From assembly GCA_019054805.1 (NCBI GenBank), contig JAHQIY010000006.1, forward strand, positions 6,510,001 through 6,574,000: a DNA stretch of 64,000 nt, in the 5' to 3' direction. Positions 34,701 to 46,330 of the stretch are shown here, piece after piece. Source of the DNA: Brachionus manjavacas. Taxonomy: Eukaryota > Rotifera > Eurotatoria > Ploima > Brachionidae. Below the pieces are notes generated by a model, which made no database searches, had not been told where the DNA came from, and saw only the letters and a program-made list of their open reading frames with translations. The position numbers and the translations under genes were made by a program. Numbering within the stretch: the stretch's first letter is position 1; the number at the start of each line of letters is the position of its first letter.

Positions 34701-35467
34701 GCTATAAGCCTTTTTCGCCAGCCAATTTTATATTTTTAATGGAATTGGAATTGTGTATGACTGAATAAAAATTAATTTCGTCAAAATTTATTTCATACCT
34801 GTAAGAATTATTCTGCTTTTATTCTAAAAAGTAAGGAGCTCTTTCGCTTCGTTAACTTTATCAATATTTATTTTTGTAATGTCGAAAAATAATGTTTTTA
34901 ATTGATCATCTACATTTAGAACAAACTTGCTTGTTTAATTTCTTTTACTACAGTTATTCAAATTCTTCACTTTTAAAAATTTAATAACCTTCTTTATACA
35001 GTGAAGAAAACCACACAACCTTAGTAAAAGTATTGCCGCAGTTCCAAACATTACTTGCTCTAAATTGTTTACCACGTTTTTTTGTCCTAATGCATTGAGT
35101 AGGTACTTTTGAGCCTTCAGCTTTATCATATTTGGTGATTTTTTTTAATGAATTCCAATTTTTCGATCCTCTTCAATAATAGATTGATCCATTTGATAAG
35201 GTTCACCCGTAGCAAAACTAGCACTATAACACAACACTATCTGAATTTCATAAAACCGACTTAAAATATTAATCTGCATACTTGAAAACCTTGAAAAACT
35301 GATTTTTTAGGTATTTAAAGTTAAAAAAAAAAATTTTATCCCACCACAATTTGATTTTTTATAAAGATTCTGAACAAAATTGTCGGACCACTTTTTTTAT
35401 TTATTGAATTTAAAACCAAAATTTAAATTTTTTAACTGAATTAAAAATCTAAAGAAAACAAAGATTT
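34701..35467. other. Unassigned stretch between integrase fossil and duplicated unit
   Basis: A 64-codon minus-strand frame (35,129-34,935) with KAQKYLLNALGQKNVVNNLE, plus neighbouring open pieces on the same strand (FATGEPYQMDQ, about 35,200; KINIDKVNEAKELL, about 34,860), look like decayed coding sequence rather than noise. They may be more retrotransposon, but I recognise no domain. Confidence 0.35.
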
Positions 35468-36055
35468 GTCAAGTCATCAAGAAGTAAAACTGATTTTGGA
35501 TTCTTAAAATTTTGAAGTTTTCTTTGCTTCGAAGTAATAAATGCTTGAAGTGAATGGAGAATGGAGTTTATTAATTAAGTTTTTAAAATGAAATTGCAGA
35601 ATTAACAATCAAAATTCAATTTGAATCATACATAAGTGCAAGATATAATTCTAATCAAATTTTCAAAACATTTTAAAAAAATTAATTCAGTCCAAGTTTC
35701 AAGTTTTTTTTTTTTAATTTTTGGAGAAATCTGAAAACAATGAATTCCAATGTTAACGAGCCTCGTGTGGTACCAATCATTCTTTTTAATTTTGTATCTC
35801 ATGACAAGGTCATTGAGATTAAAAAGAATTTTAACTTAAAATATTTTTTAAATGAAGGTAATGAAAAAATTCTGCGTATATCAGGTAATCTTTTATCCGT
35901 AAATTTGCAATTTTAATATTTTTCTTCTAAATAAGATGATCCAGTACGTGATTTTTGTTTTGTTAGAACATTCTTTACTGATAAAAAAATTCAAATCGAA
36001 ATTGAAGTTAAAGAAGGCACAATTGATTTGATTTTTTCCTCATCCAAAGGTATTT
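35468..36055 (+). repeat. Duplicated promoter + exon 1-2 unit, copy 1
   Basis: About 590 bp closely matching 37,594-38,163 (from TGTCAAGTCATCAA to just past the second donor). It covers about 270 bp of upstream DNA, exon 1, a 51-nt intron, exon 2 and the next splice donor. Differences are scattered substitutions and small non-coding indels. Confidence 0.85.
35740..36049 (+). CDS. Orphan (or alternative) header exons, copy 1
   Basis: Exon 1 (35,740-35,884, ATG start MNSNVNEPRV) and exon 2 (35,936-36,049) are separated by a 51-nt GT-AG intron. Lengths (145 and 114 nt), phase and both donors are identical to copy 2. Together they encode 86 residues with no stop, including SHDKVIEIKKNFNLKYFLNE and DDPVRDFCFVRT. 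The substitutions between copies keep the frame (for example DKKIQIEIE against DKSGNIEIE). No body exon follows within 1.5 kb, so either this is a leftover of a partial duplication or an alternative first part that splices to the exon at 39,453, which its phase allows. Confidence 0.55.
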
Positions 36056-37593
36056 AATTAATTTTATAAATTAATTTTTAATCTTTAAATTAAATAATAA
36101 TTAGAATTATTTAATTATTAATGATAATTCATTTAATCCCTTCTCTTTATTTATTCAAAAAAAATAAAATTGCATTTACATGACAATTCAATTAAATATT
36201 TATTTTTATCATTAGAATTCTGAAAAAATTTTGTTTTTTTGCGATTTTTACTTTTAAAAAATTTAGCTTATTCTTAAAAATTTCCTTTTAAGTCCGGTAA
36301 CAAGTTTCTTTGTTTATTTTACATAAACATTTGTAAAATTAATGAATATTATTGGAATTTTCGTAAATTTTGGTAATTCTTGGTATTAATAGATATAAAC
36401 AAATTATATCTCAACCTATCATTTGAAAAAATAAATTAGTTAATAATTCCGTTTATCGTGAACTTTTTCATTTTATAATTTTTAATTGAAATTAAAAAAT
36501 ACATCTGATAAATCATCAAGAGATTTGTATTAAATTTGTTTGTTTTATTAATTATTAAGGTATAAAATAAGCTATGATTATTTTATATTTCTATTTAACT
36601 AAAAAAAACAAAATTTTAATAACTTCTTGGAATCAAAATCTTATTGAAATAAAATGAATAATTTAATTTAAAAAATTCTATTTTTTAAATTATTATTTAT
36701 TTAGTTTAACCTTGTTAAGTGAAAATCAATTTTTGAAAATTTTTAACTTGAATTCACACTTGTTCAATCTCATTTTCATAAGCAAGAATTTTCTATGACT
36801 GTTAACAAAAAAAATTAAAAAGTAATTCAATTTCAAAATTTGTCTATTCGGTATTCATGTGATCATAAGCATATATTTTTAGGAAACCAAATTCAGCACA
36901 TTTGTCATTATTCGTCTCCCCAAATGAATTACTATTAATTTAAAAAACTAATTGTTTACAAATAAAGTAAAAAAGTATTGAAAACTATTATTAAATAAAG
37001 TTTTTATATTATTGGGCGGTGGTAAAGTTGAAACCAAAAGCTGTTGCAAATATTTTATTTGAGTTAAATCTATCAAGCAGATCATATGAAATTTATAAGA
37101 AGAGTAAAACCAGGAAAAATGAAATTTTTTCCTTTCCAGGTAGTTATTGTTGCGTCAAAGAGATAATTTGCATACCCACTCCGGTCTTGGACTTTTTAAA
37201 AACAATTTGAAAAAAAAGTTCGGACTGTTTTTGTAAAACTTGGACTTGATTTTGGGATTTTTAAGCAACAATGGAACAAATTATATATGTTTTCGTTTAA
37301 ATCTGTTAAACGAAAACAAAAGAAAACAATTTCAAATACTTAAAAGTAATAATACTAAATGTTGAGTTCTTTCGGTTTAATTTCCGAATAAATCAAACAT
37401 TTTTTTGATTAAAAATCATCCGATTTTTTATAAAATTTGCTCTGCTTCATTTTTTTGCTACAAATATCACCACTCAAAAATTATCACCATACTTGTTTTC
37501 AATTTCATTTTTTTACATTATACAATAGTCGAAAGAATCGACAAAATTTTTAATTTATTTTTAAAACTAAATGTTTTTTTAAAAATTAAATTT
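36056..37593. other. AT-rich DNA between the duplicated units
   Basis: No gene supported. A 63-codon frame at 37,019-37,210 overlaps a segment (AGGTAGTTATTGT...; about 37,137-37,160) shared with the AAGTC-type MITE region at about 21,332, and AAGTC-like motifs follow at 37,216-37,256. This points to a degenerate MITE. Confidence 0.45.
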
Positions 37594-38163
37594 TGTCAAG
37601 TCATCAATTAGATTCTTAAAATTTTGAAATTTTCTTTGCTTCAAAGTATACAATGCTTGAAATGAATGGAGAAAAGAGTTTATTAATTTAGTTTTTACAC
37701 TGAAATTGCAGAATTTACAATCAAAATTCAATTTGAATCATATATTAGTAAAGCATTTAATTCTAATCAAATTTTCAAAACATTTGAAAAAAATTAATTA
37801 AGTCTAACTTTCAATTTTTTTTTAATTTTTAGAGAAATCTGAAAACAATGAATTCCAATGTTAACGAGCTTCGTGTGGTACCCATCTATCTTTTAAATTT
37901 TGTATCTCATGACAAGGTCATTGAGATTAAGAAGAATTTTAACTTAAAATATTTTTTAAATGAAGGTAATGAAAAAATTCTGCGTATATCAGGTAATCTT
38001 TTATCCGTAAATTTGCAATTTTAATATTTTTCTTCTAAATAAGATGATCCAGTACGTGATTTTTGTTTTGTTAAAACATTATTTACTGATAAAAGTGGTA
38101 ATATAGAGATTGAAGTTAAAGAAGGTACAATTGACTTAATATTTTGCTCAACCAAAGGTATTT
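37594..38163 (+). repeat. Duplicated promoter + exon 1-2 unit, copy 2
   Basis: The second copy of the unit at 35,468-36,055. This copy lies directly upstream of the NTPase-nuclease exon and supplies its first two exons. Confidence 0.85.
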
Positions 38164-41100
38164 TATTGTTTAACAAAATTAAATCAGTCAAACATCATCA
38201 CACTTTACTAAAAATCATTAAAAATCAATTATTGCATTCAATTCTTATTTTTCTTGTATTCAATTTCATTGTTTTACAAAATACAAAAGTATTAAAAAAT
38301 TAACAACCAAAAATTATTTATGTAAGAATATAAGATTTACACTTTATTCTAATGCAATGAGAGAGTGATGACTGATATAAATGTTGATTATTCCCTTATT
38401 TTCTGTTTAGAAACTCATAATAAGTTTTTTTATTTTTAAAAAATATCATAATGCTATATATATTATCATCAACGCATAAAGTCAGAGATTCGAGTTTTTA
38501 GAAAATTACTTAACTTTAAAATGAATGCTAAATAACATTTAAATTAAAAATTTAAAGCGAAAATTACTAAAATTATTTAGTTTATAATTATAATGATCGT
38601 AAATTTCTTAAAAAAATAAGAATTTATTTCCAATTATAATTTCAAACTTTTGCGCTTTATGTTACAACAGAATTTTGCATTTGAAGAAAAATTTAATGAT
38701 TCAGTGAGTCAGATTCTTAAATTCTATACTAAATATTAAAAATCGAATCAACTTTATAAAAATTATTTTTTTCTCAAGATTAAAATCAAGGTTCGCTTGA
38801 CAAACATCAAAATGAAATTTGTGTTTTAAATTTGATATATTTTTTAAGTATTCTCAGATTAAAAGACATATTGAATCTATTTATGAAAAAAAAATTTTTT
38901 TAAATTGTTAATTTGATATCTAGTAGCTTTTATAACAAAATTTTGTTTGTGCTTATTAAATTAGAGATTAAATGTTTCTAAATGATCTATTTTTTTTATT
39001 CAAAAATAAAATTAAAATTTTTTAAATTTATTTTAAAAAAATAAAAATACAAAATAATGAATTAAAAAAACACACTAAAAAAAATTAATGACCAGCATCT
39101 AATTATATAAAAGTATTAGAATAGCTTAAAACATGGGAGGATGAAGAATAAATTAAAAAAAAAGAATAAAATTTAAGCTATTCATCAAAAAAAGTAAAAA
39201 ATTATAAATTTTCCCAATTTCATTTTTAAAAAAGTATAAAGTAAATTAAGGCCATAAAATGCATTTCAAAATAAAAACACTCAATTTTGAAGAAATTTTG
39301 CAAATTTTGTCAGGACAGTAATATTTAGGGATATAATGAAAGCTTTTTTATTTTAAATCGTTTATTTTTTAGTTTAAATTTTTAAAAAGGAAAATTCAAC
39401 AAATTAACTAAAAGAATATTTAATAACTATCAATTAATTTCATATTGATTAGATTGCTGCAATTTTCATAAATGGTTAACCGAAAGTCCAAGTGAAGCAA
39501 TCCAGAATTTGCAAAAATGTAACCAAAATGAAGAAATGGTTCAAAGTCTTATCGAAGATTCGTTTCTAATTGATTTAAAACAAAATCCAAAAATTGGCAT
39601 CAACTCAAGAACCTACTTGAGCAATACAATTAAACAAATGATGGAAAAGTTTAGAAACAATAATTATTATGCTCCATTTTCAGTTATTTGTCAGTCAAGT
39701 GGATTTGGAAAATCAAGAGCTTGTGTGAGTCTGGTGGACGAGGGGTTTTATGTTGTTTACTGTTGTTTGCGGCCTAAAGAATCAAAAGGATTTCCAAAAA
39801 GAAGTTGTCTTGCAGACGATTTTTTGAGCACTGAGCTCGATTTGAAAAAATACTTCAAGTGCTATTTTAGCATATTCATAGAATTTCTTAATGAAAATGA
39901 GCAAGATTGTAGACAATTTTTTGACAAGTATCAACAAGAAAAGGGTGCAAAAAACAATATTATTTATAAATCAGTGGATGGCAAATACAACGATTTAGCA
40001 GATGAAGTTAATATTCCTGAATATAGTGGAGACAAGCCATTGATATTTGTTTTCGATGAAGCTTCCAATTTGTTAAAGGCAAGAAAAAATGGTGTCTCTA
40101 ATTATTTTATTCTCAGGAGTATTCTTTCCGAGCTGAAAAAGAATATTTTTGTTCTTTTTTTGGATACTTTTTCGCATTTGAGTGAATTTATGCCAATTAC
40201 TGCAAATGATCCATCAAACAGAGTATTTTCTGGCCATTTGGAACTATTTGAGCCAATTTATCTTTTGCCAAACTGGGACCTTTTTGTAGCTTTGGACTCA
40301 ATCCGCAGCATAAACGATTCTGTTCAATTTGAGAACATTTGCAAGTTTGGACGTGCATTGTGGGGCTCTTGGATTTATACGCGGACTAACTCCAATGGAA
40401 AATACCAGTCACTTGATTGCAAACAATTGTATCACTTAGCTGCATCCAAGCTCATTTGCTCAAAATCGTTTGCTGACGAGTTTGATGAAAATGATTGCTT
40501 GGCCATTTTGAGTAGTAGAATTGGAATGATAAAGCCAAAGTGCTTATCGACTTGCCAAGAAATGGTAGCAAAAAATATGGCAATTTGCACATATGTTGAC
40601 AATCAAAGAAGCGTTTTCGAAATAGATTACCCATCTGAGCCTATTTTGGCCGAAGCGGCCGCTTATTTGATCCACTTGAAAAAAAAACCCGAATATTTTG
40701 TCGAAAAACTAATCTTCATGATCGAATCTAGCCTAATATCAAAAGGTGATAAAGGAGAAATAATAGCAAAGTTGATTTTAGTATTTACCAAGGATAAAAG
40801 TCCTGATGCATCCATACCAAAGTATCCTCTGCAATTTACAAAATTAGTGTATGTGGGTGAGTTCATAAAGAGTCTTTTTGGTAAGTGTGGAAATAATTGT
40901 GCAAGCTTGGGGAACAATTGGACATGTCAATCTAAAAGTAAACTATGTTGTGTAAAAATGATCAAGAGACAGATAAACAATGCAAATGTTCTTTTGAGTG
41001 GATTCATAAATTTTAGCCATTTTGCTAGACCCAAGCAAAACATGAGCAAAACAAGCTTGGTTATGGCACTGAAGCGTTGTGCTGCGTTTCATTGCAAAAT

Positions 41101-41542
41101 TGGACAAAAAGCAATCGATTTGGTCATTCCAGTATCTTGCAATATGAACAATTTCGATTTGATTAGTGCCATTGTTGTTCAAGTGAAACTTTGGAATGAG
41201 CCGAGTGAGCCCGACTACTCTACCATAATTGGAAATATAGATTCTAGCCTATTTTATGATATGTCAAAAGATGTGCCCTATTTGGTTCTGTATATGCAGC
41301 TTGGAGCACCAAAGGACAACAAACCTCCTTATTTAAAGGATGTAAAAGTATCTGAGGAGGGTCCAGAGTCCAAAACTCAAGCTGTCATTTATTCTCAAGG
41401 AATATCTAGAAAAATTTTTCCATCATTGGACAAACCACTTGAATCGAAATTAAAAGCTTTTGCAGCTTCAAATGAAAAACTGTTCAAACTACGAGATGAC
41501 AAGAATAATATGAAAATTTATAATACGATCAGATTTTTTTAG
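37848..41542 (+). CDS. Crinkler-type P-loop NTPase / REase-like protein with novel header
   Basis: Predicted exons 37,848-37,992, 38,044-38,157 and 39,453-41,542 join in frame to give 782 residues. The large exon alone is open for over 677 codons. Residues 1-86 form a header (MNSNVNELRV...) that I do not recognise. After a linker with CNFHKWLTES comes a P-loop NTPase: Walker A SSGFGKSR (Lys173) and Walker B LIFVFDEAS (Asp288, Glu289). Near the C-terminus DLVIPV (Asp642) and VVQVKLW (Lys665) fit the D...QxK core of a restriction-endonuclease fold. SSGxGKSR plus such a nuclease is the layout described for Crinkler (CRN) effectors of oomycetes, chytrids and scattered other eukaryotes. The function in an animal is unknown; effector, selfish-element or defence roles are all inference. 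The 1,295-nt second intron holds nothing recognisable. Confidence 0.75.
38158..39452. other. Long intron of the Crinkler-type gene
   Basis: 1,295 nt from the GTATTT donor to the TTGATTAG acceptor, AT-rich, with no further exon recognised. Its assignment as an intron rests on phase agreement (phase 1 donor, phase 1 acceptor giving an Asp codon) and on the in-frame extension of the large exon up to 39,453. Confidence 0.55.
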
Positions 41543-42479
41543 TAATCTTTATTTAGGAACTTTTATTTGTTTGATTTTTTTATGTTTGTTTTTTTTTTTG
41601 AAGATAGAAATTTGTTAGCTCAAATGCAAAATATAAATGGATTGTTTTTTAATTTTTGTTGAAAAAAATGATTTCTTTATTTAAAGTTTAAATAGCCAAT
41701 ATTTAGTTTTATTCAAATTAATATTATTTTTGTATTTAAAAATATTTAAATTTAATCAATACATTTTATAAATAAAAAATTTTATCTAAAATGTGGTATT
41801 CTTAATCGGTCTAACTTAATGGATGTTTTGACTTTGGCTTCAAGAATTTTTATTCAAAATACTTAAATTTTTTTTAAGTTTAAAATTAATTATCTTATTT
41901 AGCTTTTCGCTCTCAGTTTAATTTTACGATTTTCTTTACCTTCCATAACTTAAAACTAATTTTAATTAAATACTCAAGTATTTTATTTTAAAACTAATAA
42001 AGAAATTAAATCTTTAATGACCAAGTTTTTGAAAAAAAAATCTTAATTTTTTTTACGTGTTTCAAACAGGAGTAGAAATTGTTTTTATTTTGCCATATTT
42101 TTATTTTTCCAAATTTTTGGAAAAAGTACTTCTTTTCTTTTCCAGTAATTTAAATCACATCGAACTTCTCTTTTATTCTATAAAAAAAAAATTTATGTGA
42201 AATAATTTGAATTGAATTAAATTTTGAAACATTTTACAATTATGCTGCTCCTTAGATTTTTGGATTATCTAGCTTTGTCTAAATAATTAAAGATCTCATC
42301 AAAAAATACAATTAAAGATCCCATTTATTCTTTATTTTTAAATAATGATCAAAAATTTCCTAAAGAAGAAAAAAATTTAAAAATTTAAAAAAATTAAATA
42401 CAAGAAATAAAATTTAACTGCGAATAATTTGATTTATCAATCGATTAAACAAAAAATGAATATTTTTCTAAAAAAAAAA
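41543..42479. other. Intergenic, convergent 3' ends
   Basis: AT-rich spacer between the Crinkler-type gene (plus) and trehalase (minus). Candidate polyadenylation signals are AATAAA at about 41,771 for the plus gene and TTTATT at about 42,329 (AATAAA on the minus strand) about 150 nt after the trehalase stop. No gene seen. Confidence 0.55.
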
Positions 42480-44228
42480 TCAATTTTGCATAAGTTTGTC
42501 GCCAAAGATTTCAATCAACCTAAGAACAACACCATTGGTCCATCCAAAACCCGACTGCACCTCATACTCGCCACCAGCACCACGCTGACCGGGACACAGC
42601 GAGTTGTACTTCTCATAAAAAGCATCATTCACTTTCCAACCTGTGTACACTGAGTTAAAAAACTTCCTAGCCATCCTGAGAGCCAGCTTTTCATCAAACT
42701 TGTAAATCATCTCGACCACACTCAACTGGTAAGGCGCCCATGCATTCGGAAAGTCCCACTGCTCTTTGGAGTAAATGTACGAAAAGGGTACGCCGTTGTA
42801 GTTGTCTATGGAGTTGCGGATGTGCAGATCGATCATTTCGGTCTCGGACACATTTTGCGGCGGCTCTATTCCGAACCACAAAGGCGACAAATTGGACAAG
42901 TAGAAGTGTTCAGACTGGGCCGTCAATCTATTTATGTTCAAGTCATTCCACATCTTGTTCTCCTGTGACCACAGCACTGTGTTTATGGTGTTCATTCTTT
43001 CAATTGAAAAATTCCTAAATTGCTTGGCTGTTTCCAGATCGCCTTTCAAATGGCTCAATTTGGATATAACTAGTTCGGTTTTGTACAATATGGCATTTAG
43101 ATCAACAGGTATGATATCAGACGCTTCAATGGTGCTTATTTTCATGGGGTCCTGGAACCATCTGCTGGTAAAATCGTGGCCAGACTCGGCGCCCGACGCG
43201 ATATGCTGATACAATTTTCCTTTTTGATCCTCATCGGTCAAAAAATCGGCAGTGATTATGTCTTCGAAGTAGGACTCGGGGCGCGGTTTGTCCGTCTTCG
43301 CCTTAAAAATATTCACCTTATATGTTTTATTTTTGAAATTAATTTCTATTAACTTTTCCTTCATCCAAAAATCATACTCTTTTTTCAACGAGTCAAGCGC
43401 CTCGTTGAACACAAACTCTTTTATTAGGCTCTTTTGGTGCAGAGTTAATTTGTCCGAATTGAGACATGTCTCGTAGTACTTGAGCACTATCTGAGCAAAA
43501 TAGGGCGGTTGACTTCGGTTCAGATAGTAGACCCGAGAGCCGTTCGGAATAAATCCGTACAAGTTTATGAAATTGATGAAGTTTTCTATCATTTGGCGCA
43601 CAGTCTGGAACATGCCGCTAACTAGAAGGCCTTCGACAGTCCAATAGGTGTCCCAGTAGTAGATTTCAAGGAAGCGACCGCCGGGCACTATGAACGGATG
43701 CAGCATGGGCAAGTGACTGGATACCGAGCCAGGGCCGAGCATGTCCAAGTCAAAAGTCTTGTACAAGTCAAGCCATTGCCTGTTTAGTGCGTGAAAAAAT
43801 TCTTTTAGATCTTTGTTTTGTAGACTTTGCAGAATATCAGGTTGGTCATTCCAGTCTGTCAGGTTGGCCGCTTTTATTTCCACACCAGGCTGATGGAGGA
43901 AAGAATCGACAAAATTTTGCACCTCATCCAGATTGAACTCGTCCAGAGCGTCCAGGGCAGCGAGGACCTCGTCGAGCGGCTTCTTGGTCGCTCGGTCCAC
44001 TATTGACTTGGAGTCTGCGTTGGGATGGAGCCGCTTGAGAGCGCGCAGATACTTTTCATTCGAGTAGAAGTCGGCTGCGGCCGCCAAAAACTCGGTGTTG
44101 TTGTTTAGATCATTTTGCGTTTTGAGCTTCATTATATCGGGACTCATTGTGTGAGATAAGCTTACATTTTCATTTTTTGAAATTCTACTCAAAAAAATAA
44201 TTATATACAACCAATTCAGCTTCATCAT
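42480..44228 (-). CDS. Treh: Trehalase (GH37), single exon, secreted
   Basis: A 582-residue alpha,alpha-trehalase that would hydrolyse trehalose to two glucose. Residues 1-15 are a hydrophobic N-terminus fitting a signal peptide. Both family signatures are present: PGGRFLEIYYWDTY (182-195) and QWDFPNAWAP (490-499). The catalytic acid is Asp352 in ESGHDFTSRW and the base is Glu554 in AGGEY, followed by the conserved QSGFGWTNGV; RSQPP (238-242) and IIPVDLNA (372-379) also match. Oddities: the Trp that normally precedes the catalytic Asp (ESGWDF) is His here, and the gene has no introns. No C-terminal membrane anchor is visible, so a soluble secreted enzyme is likely. GC content is clearly above the surroundings, as in Tbx20. 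Start chosen as the first ATG, which gives the signal peptide. Confidence 0.95.
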   Translation of the reverse strand: MMKLNWLYIIIFLSRISKNENVSLSHTMSPDIMKLKTQNDLNNNTEFLAAAADFYSNEKYLRALKRLHPNADSKSIVDRATKKPLDEVLAALDALDEFNLDEVQNFVDSFLHQPGVEIKAANLTDWNDQPDILQSLQNKDLKEFFHALNRQWLDLYKTFDLDMLGPGSVSSHLPMLHPFIVPGGRFLEIYYWDTYWTVEGLLVSGMFQTVRQMIENFINFINLYGFIPNGSRVYYLNRSQPPYFAQIVLKYYETCLNSDKLTLHQKSLIKEFVFNEALDSLKKEYDFWMKEKLIEINFKNKTYKVNIFKAKTDKPRPESYFEDIITADFLTDEDQKGKLYQHIASGAESGHDFTSRWFQDPMKISTIEASDIIPVDLNAILYKTELVISKLSHLKGDLETAKQFRNFSIERMNTINTVLWSQENKMWNDLNINRLTAQSEHFYLSNLSPLWFGIEPPQNVSETEMIDLHIRNSIDNYNGVPFSYIYSKEQWDFPNAWAPYQLSVVEMIYKFDEKLALRMARKFFNSVYTGWKVNDAFYEKYNSLCPGQRGAGGEYEVQSGFGWTNGVVLRLIEIFGDKLMQN

Positions 44229-45562
44229 TTAATTTATTAATAAAAAACATAATATATTACGTAACTAGAATTGAGAATTGTTAAAAAGGGGGGCTCATTA
44301 AATAAAAAATAAATTCAAAAAATTTTTTTTATTTAAAATTTAAAAGCGCTCCATCAGCTCATTTGGTGAGAATTGAACATTTTTTATGCAGAAATTATTT
44401 ACCAAATTGATTAGATCATAATGAACCTAAATTGCGTGCATTCAAACTCCGTGTCTTGTCTATTGGCTTAGTCATCTCATCTTATGCCAGGTACCCACCC
44501 TCTTGATTATATAAGTGCGGCATTCATCATTTTCTTAACATTGTCTTAACTTAATGCTAGAAAACGTGAAAATTTCCGAAGTTAGAAAAGATGCAGCGTC
44601 ATTTTTTTTTCTAATTTAAAATTTATCTTTTACCTTGTTCTTAGAATTCGGCTGCCTGATGCCAAGCTTGTCAAGTGCTTGACTATGGATTTTGAAGTGA
44701 GCATCGAACCCATGTGCTGTTGAATTTTGCGTTGATTTGGATCGTGTAAGCCTAGGACCATTTGAGTTTAGATTTTGTCATAACTACAAAATAAAAAGAA
44801 AAAATACTTGATGTATTTACTGCTTGAAAAGTAGACTTAAATCTGTTTGTGAGATTTAAACAAATAGTTTTTTGCCTATTTTGAATTTTAAAGGCATTTT
44901 CCAAATACAGACAGGCAGACTTTTTGATATTACATAATTTGTGTTGATGATTAATTTATTCGTAATAATTTTTTTTCAGGATATTTCAAAAAATATAAAA
45001 AATATTGAAATTTTCATTTTTTTTTGAAAAAGGCTCTATTCTTAAGCGTAGATAGATAAAGATGTAGAAAATTAAATTTATTTAATATGTAATAATTTTG
45101 CTAAGAAAAAAGTCGCTTTTATTTTTTAAAATAAATTACATAAAAATTATGAGAAAAAAATTTAGTAATTTATTTATATTATATAATTTTATGGAAAAAT
45201 AAGCCAAATTTTTTTTTATATTTAAATGTTTTATTTTTTATTAATTTATTGAACAATTTCGAGTTCTTGGAAAAAAGCCTTTTGGTCGAAACACGTCTTT
45301 TATAGTTTAATGCTTCTATATTTATTTTTTTGATTAAATAAACCTTTAAAATAATCTTCAAAATGTATTTTTTAATTTTAATATAAATTTTAACCTTGTT
45401 ATTTGCTTCTTAATACTAGAAGTACTAGCCAGGTCAAAATGACTCAAAAATGACTTTGATTGAGAATATCCCCGGAATCGCTGCATTGTAAATGATACTA
45501 ATGACCTTAATTTCTTATTTGTAAAATTTTTGTTGAATTTCTTACCCTTAATGAGTCAAAAA
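44229..45562. other. Upstream region of trehalase; no gene seen
   Basis: 44,390-44,770 is of higher complexity than the rest. TATATAA at about 44,503-44,511 (readable on either strand) lies some 275 bp upstream of the trehalase start and could be its TATA box. From 44,770 to 45,562 the sequence is AT-rich without recognisable features. Confidence 0.35.
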
Positions 45563-45841
45563 AATAGAGTTGCTTTAAAATCACAAGTGAAAAGTCAAGT
45601 CCAAGTCCGGACTTTTTTGTTTTTTTTTCAAAAGACTAAGACTTTTATGCTAAAATTTCAAGAAAATTCTGATATATGGCAAATTTATTTGCATTAGACA
45701 ACCCAAGAGTATAATTTTTTTGATAAAAAGCCTGATCTAGCAAATTAAAAAAAAATGGAATTTAAAAAAAAAAATTTTAAGACTTTTGAAAAAAAATTAA
45801 ATGACTAAGACTTGAGTTTGGGACTTTTAAACAACTCTATT
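45563..45841. mobile_element. AAGTC-type MITE
   Basis: 279 bp bounded by AATAGAGTTG and its exact inverse CAACTCTATT, with inward AAGTC-rich arms (AAAGTCAAGTCCAAGTC on the left, GACTAAGACTTGAG on the right). It has the same design as 21,157-21,478. No coding capacity. Confidence 0.65.
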
Positions 45842-46246
45842 AAAAACTCAGTAGTTCTATTGCTAAATAATTCTAGAAAAAAGAACCTAGACATTATTGT
45901 CTAATCAATATAACTTTTTTTCTCTTCAATAATGTAAACTTTGTTTTGATTAATTAAAATTAAAACAAATTTTAAAAGAAAATTTTATTTTAATTAAATA
46001 ATCTTGACTATTAAATTGATTTTTTATTGTTTTTGTGACATTTTGAGATAATTTTCTTTTTATGTGCGCCAAATCTAAAGCCAGACATCAATAACTTGTT
46101 TATTTCATTCTTATCCTTCAAGTCGAAGCATTCTCTGAGCCATCACACGTTATCATTAATGTTATTTCTCATTTTTTTGAGATCATTTTAAATTTTCTAA
46201 GATTTTCTTGACATATTTACCTTATAATCTTTTTAGCGCCAAAACC

Positions 46247-46330
46247 AGAGTTGTTTTTAAGTCACAAGTCTAAAGTCAAGTCAATGACATAAAAATTTGT
46301 GACTTAGACTTAAAACTGTGAATTAAAAAC
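46247..46330. mobile_element. AAGTC-type MITE half copy
   Basis: AGAGTTGTTTTTAAGTCACAAG followed by further AAGTC/GACTT units in both orientations to about 46,320. Only one CAGAGTTG-like end is evident, so it is a truncated or diverged copy. Confidence 0.4.

Noticed and set aside
44380..44770. Possible tRNA/SINE on the minus strand (inverse B-box-like TCGAACC)
   Set aside because: No cloverleaf can be drawn and no A-box partner; left as the trehalase upstream region.
45179..45361. 60-codon Lys/Phe/Ile-rich frames in intergenic DNA (here, 46,543, 47,749, 20,405) as genes
   Set aside because: Composition matches translated AT-rich DNA; no start context, domain or neighbour support.
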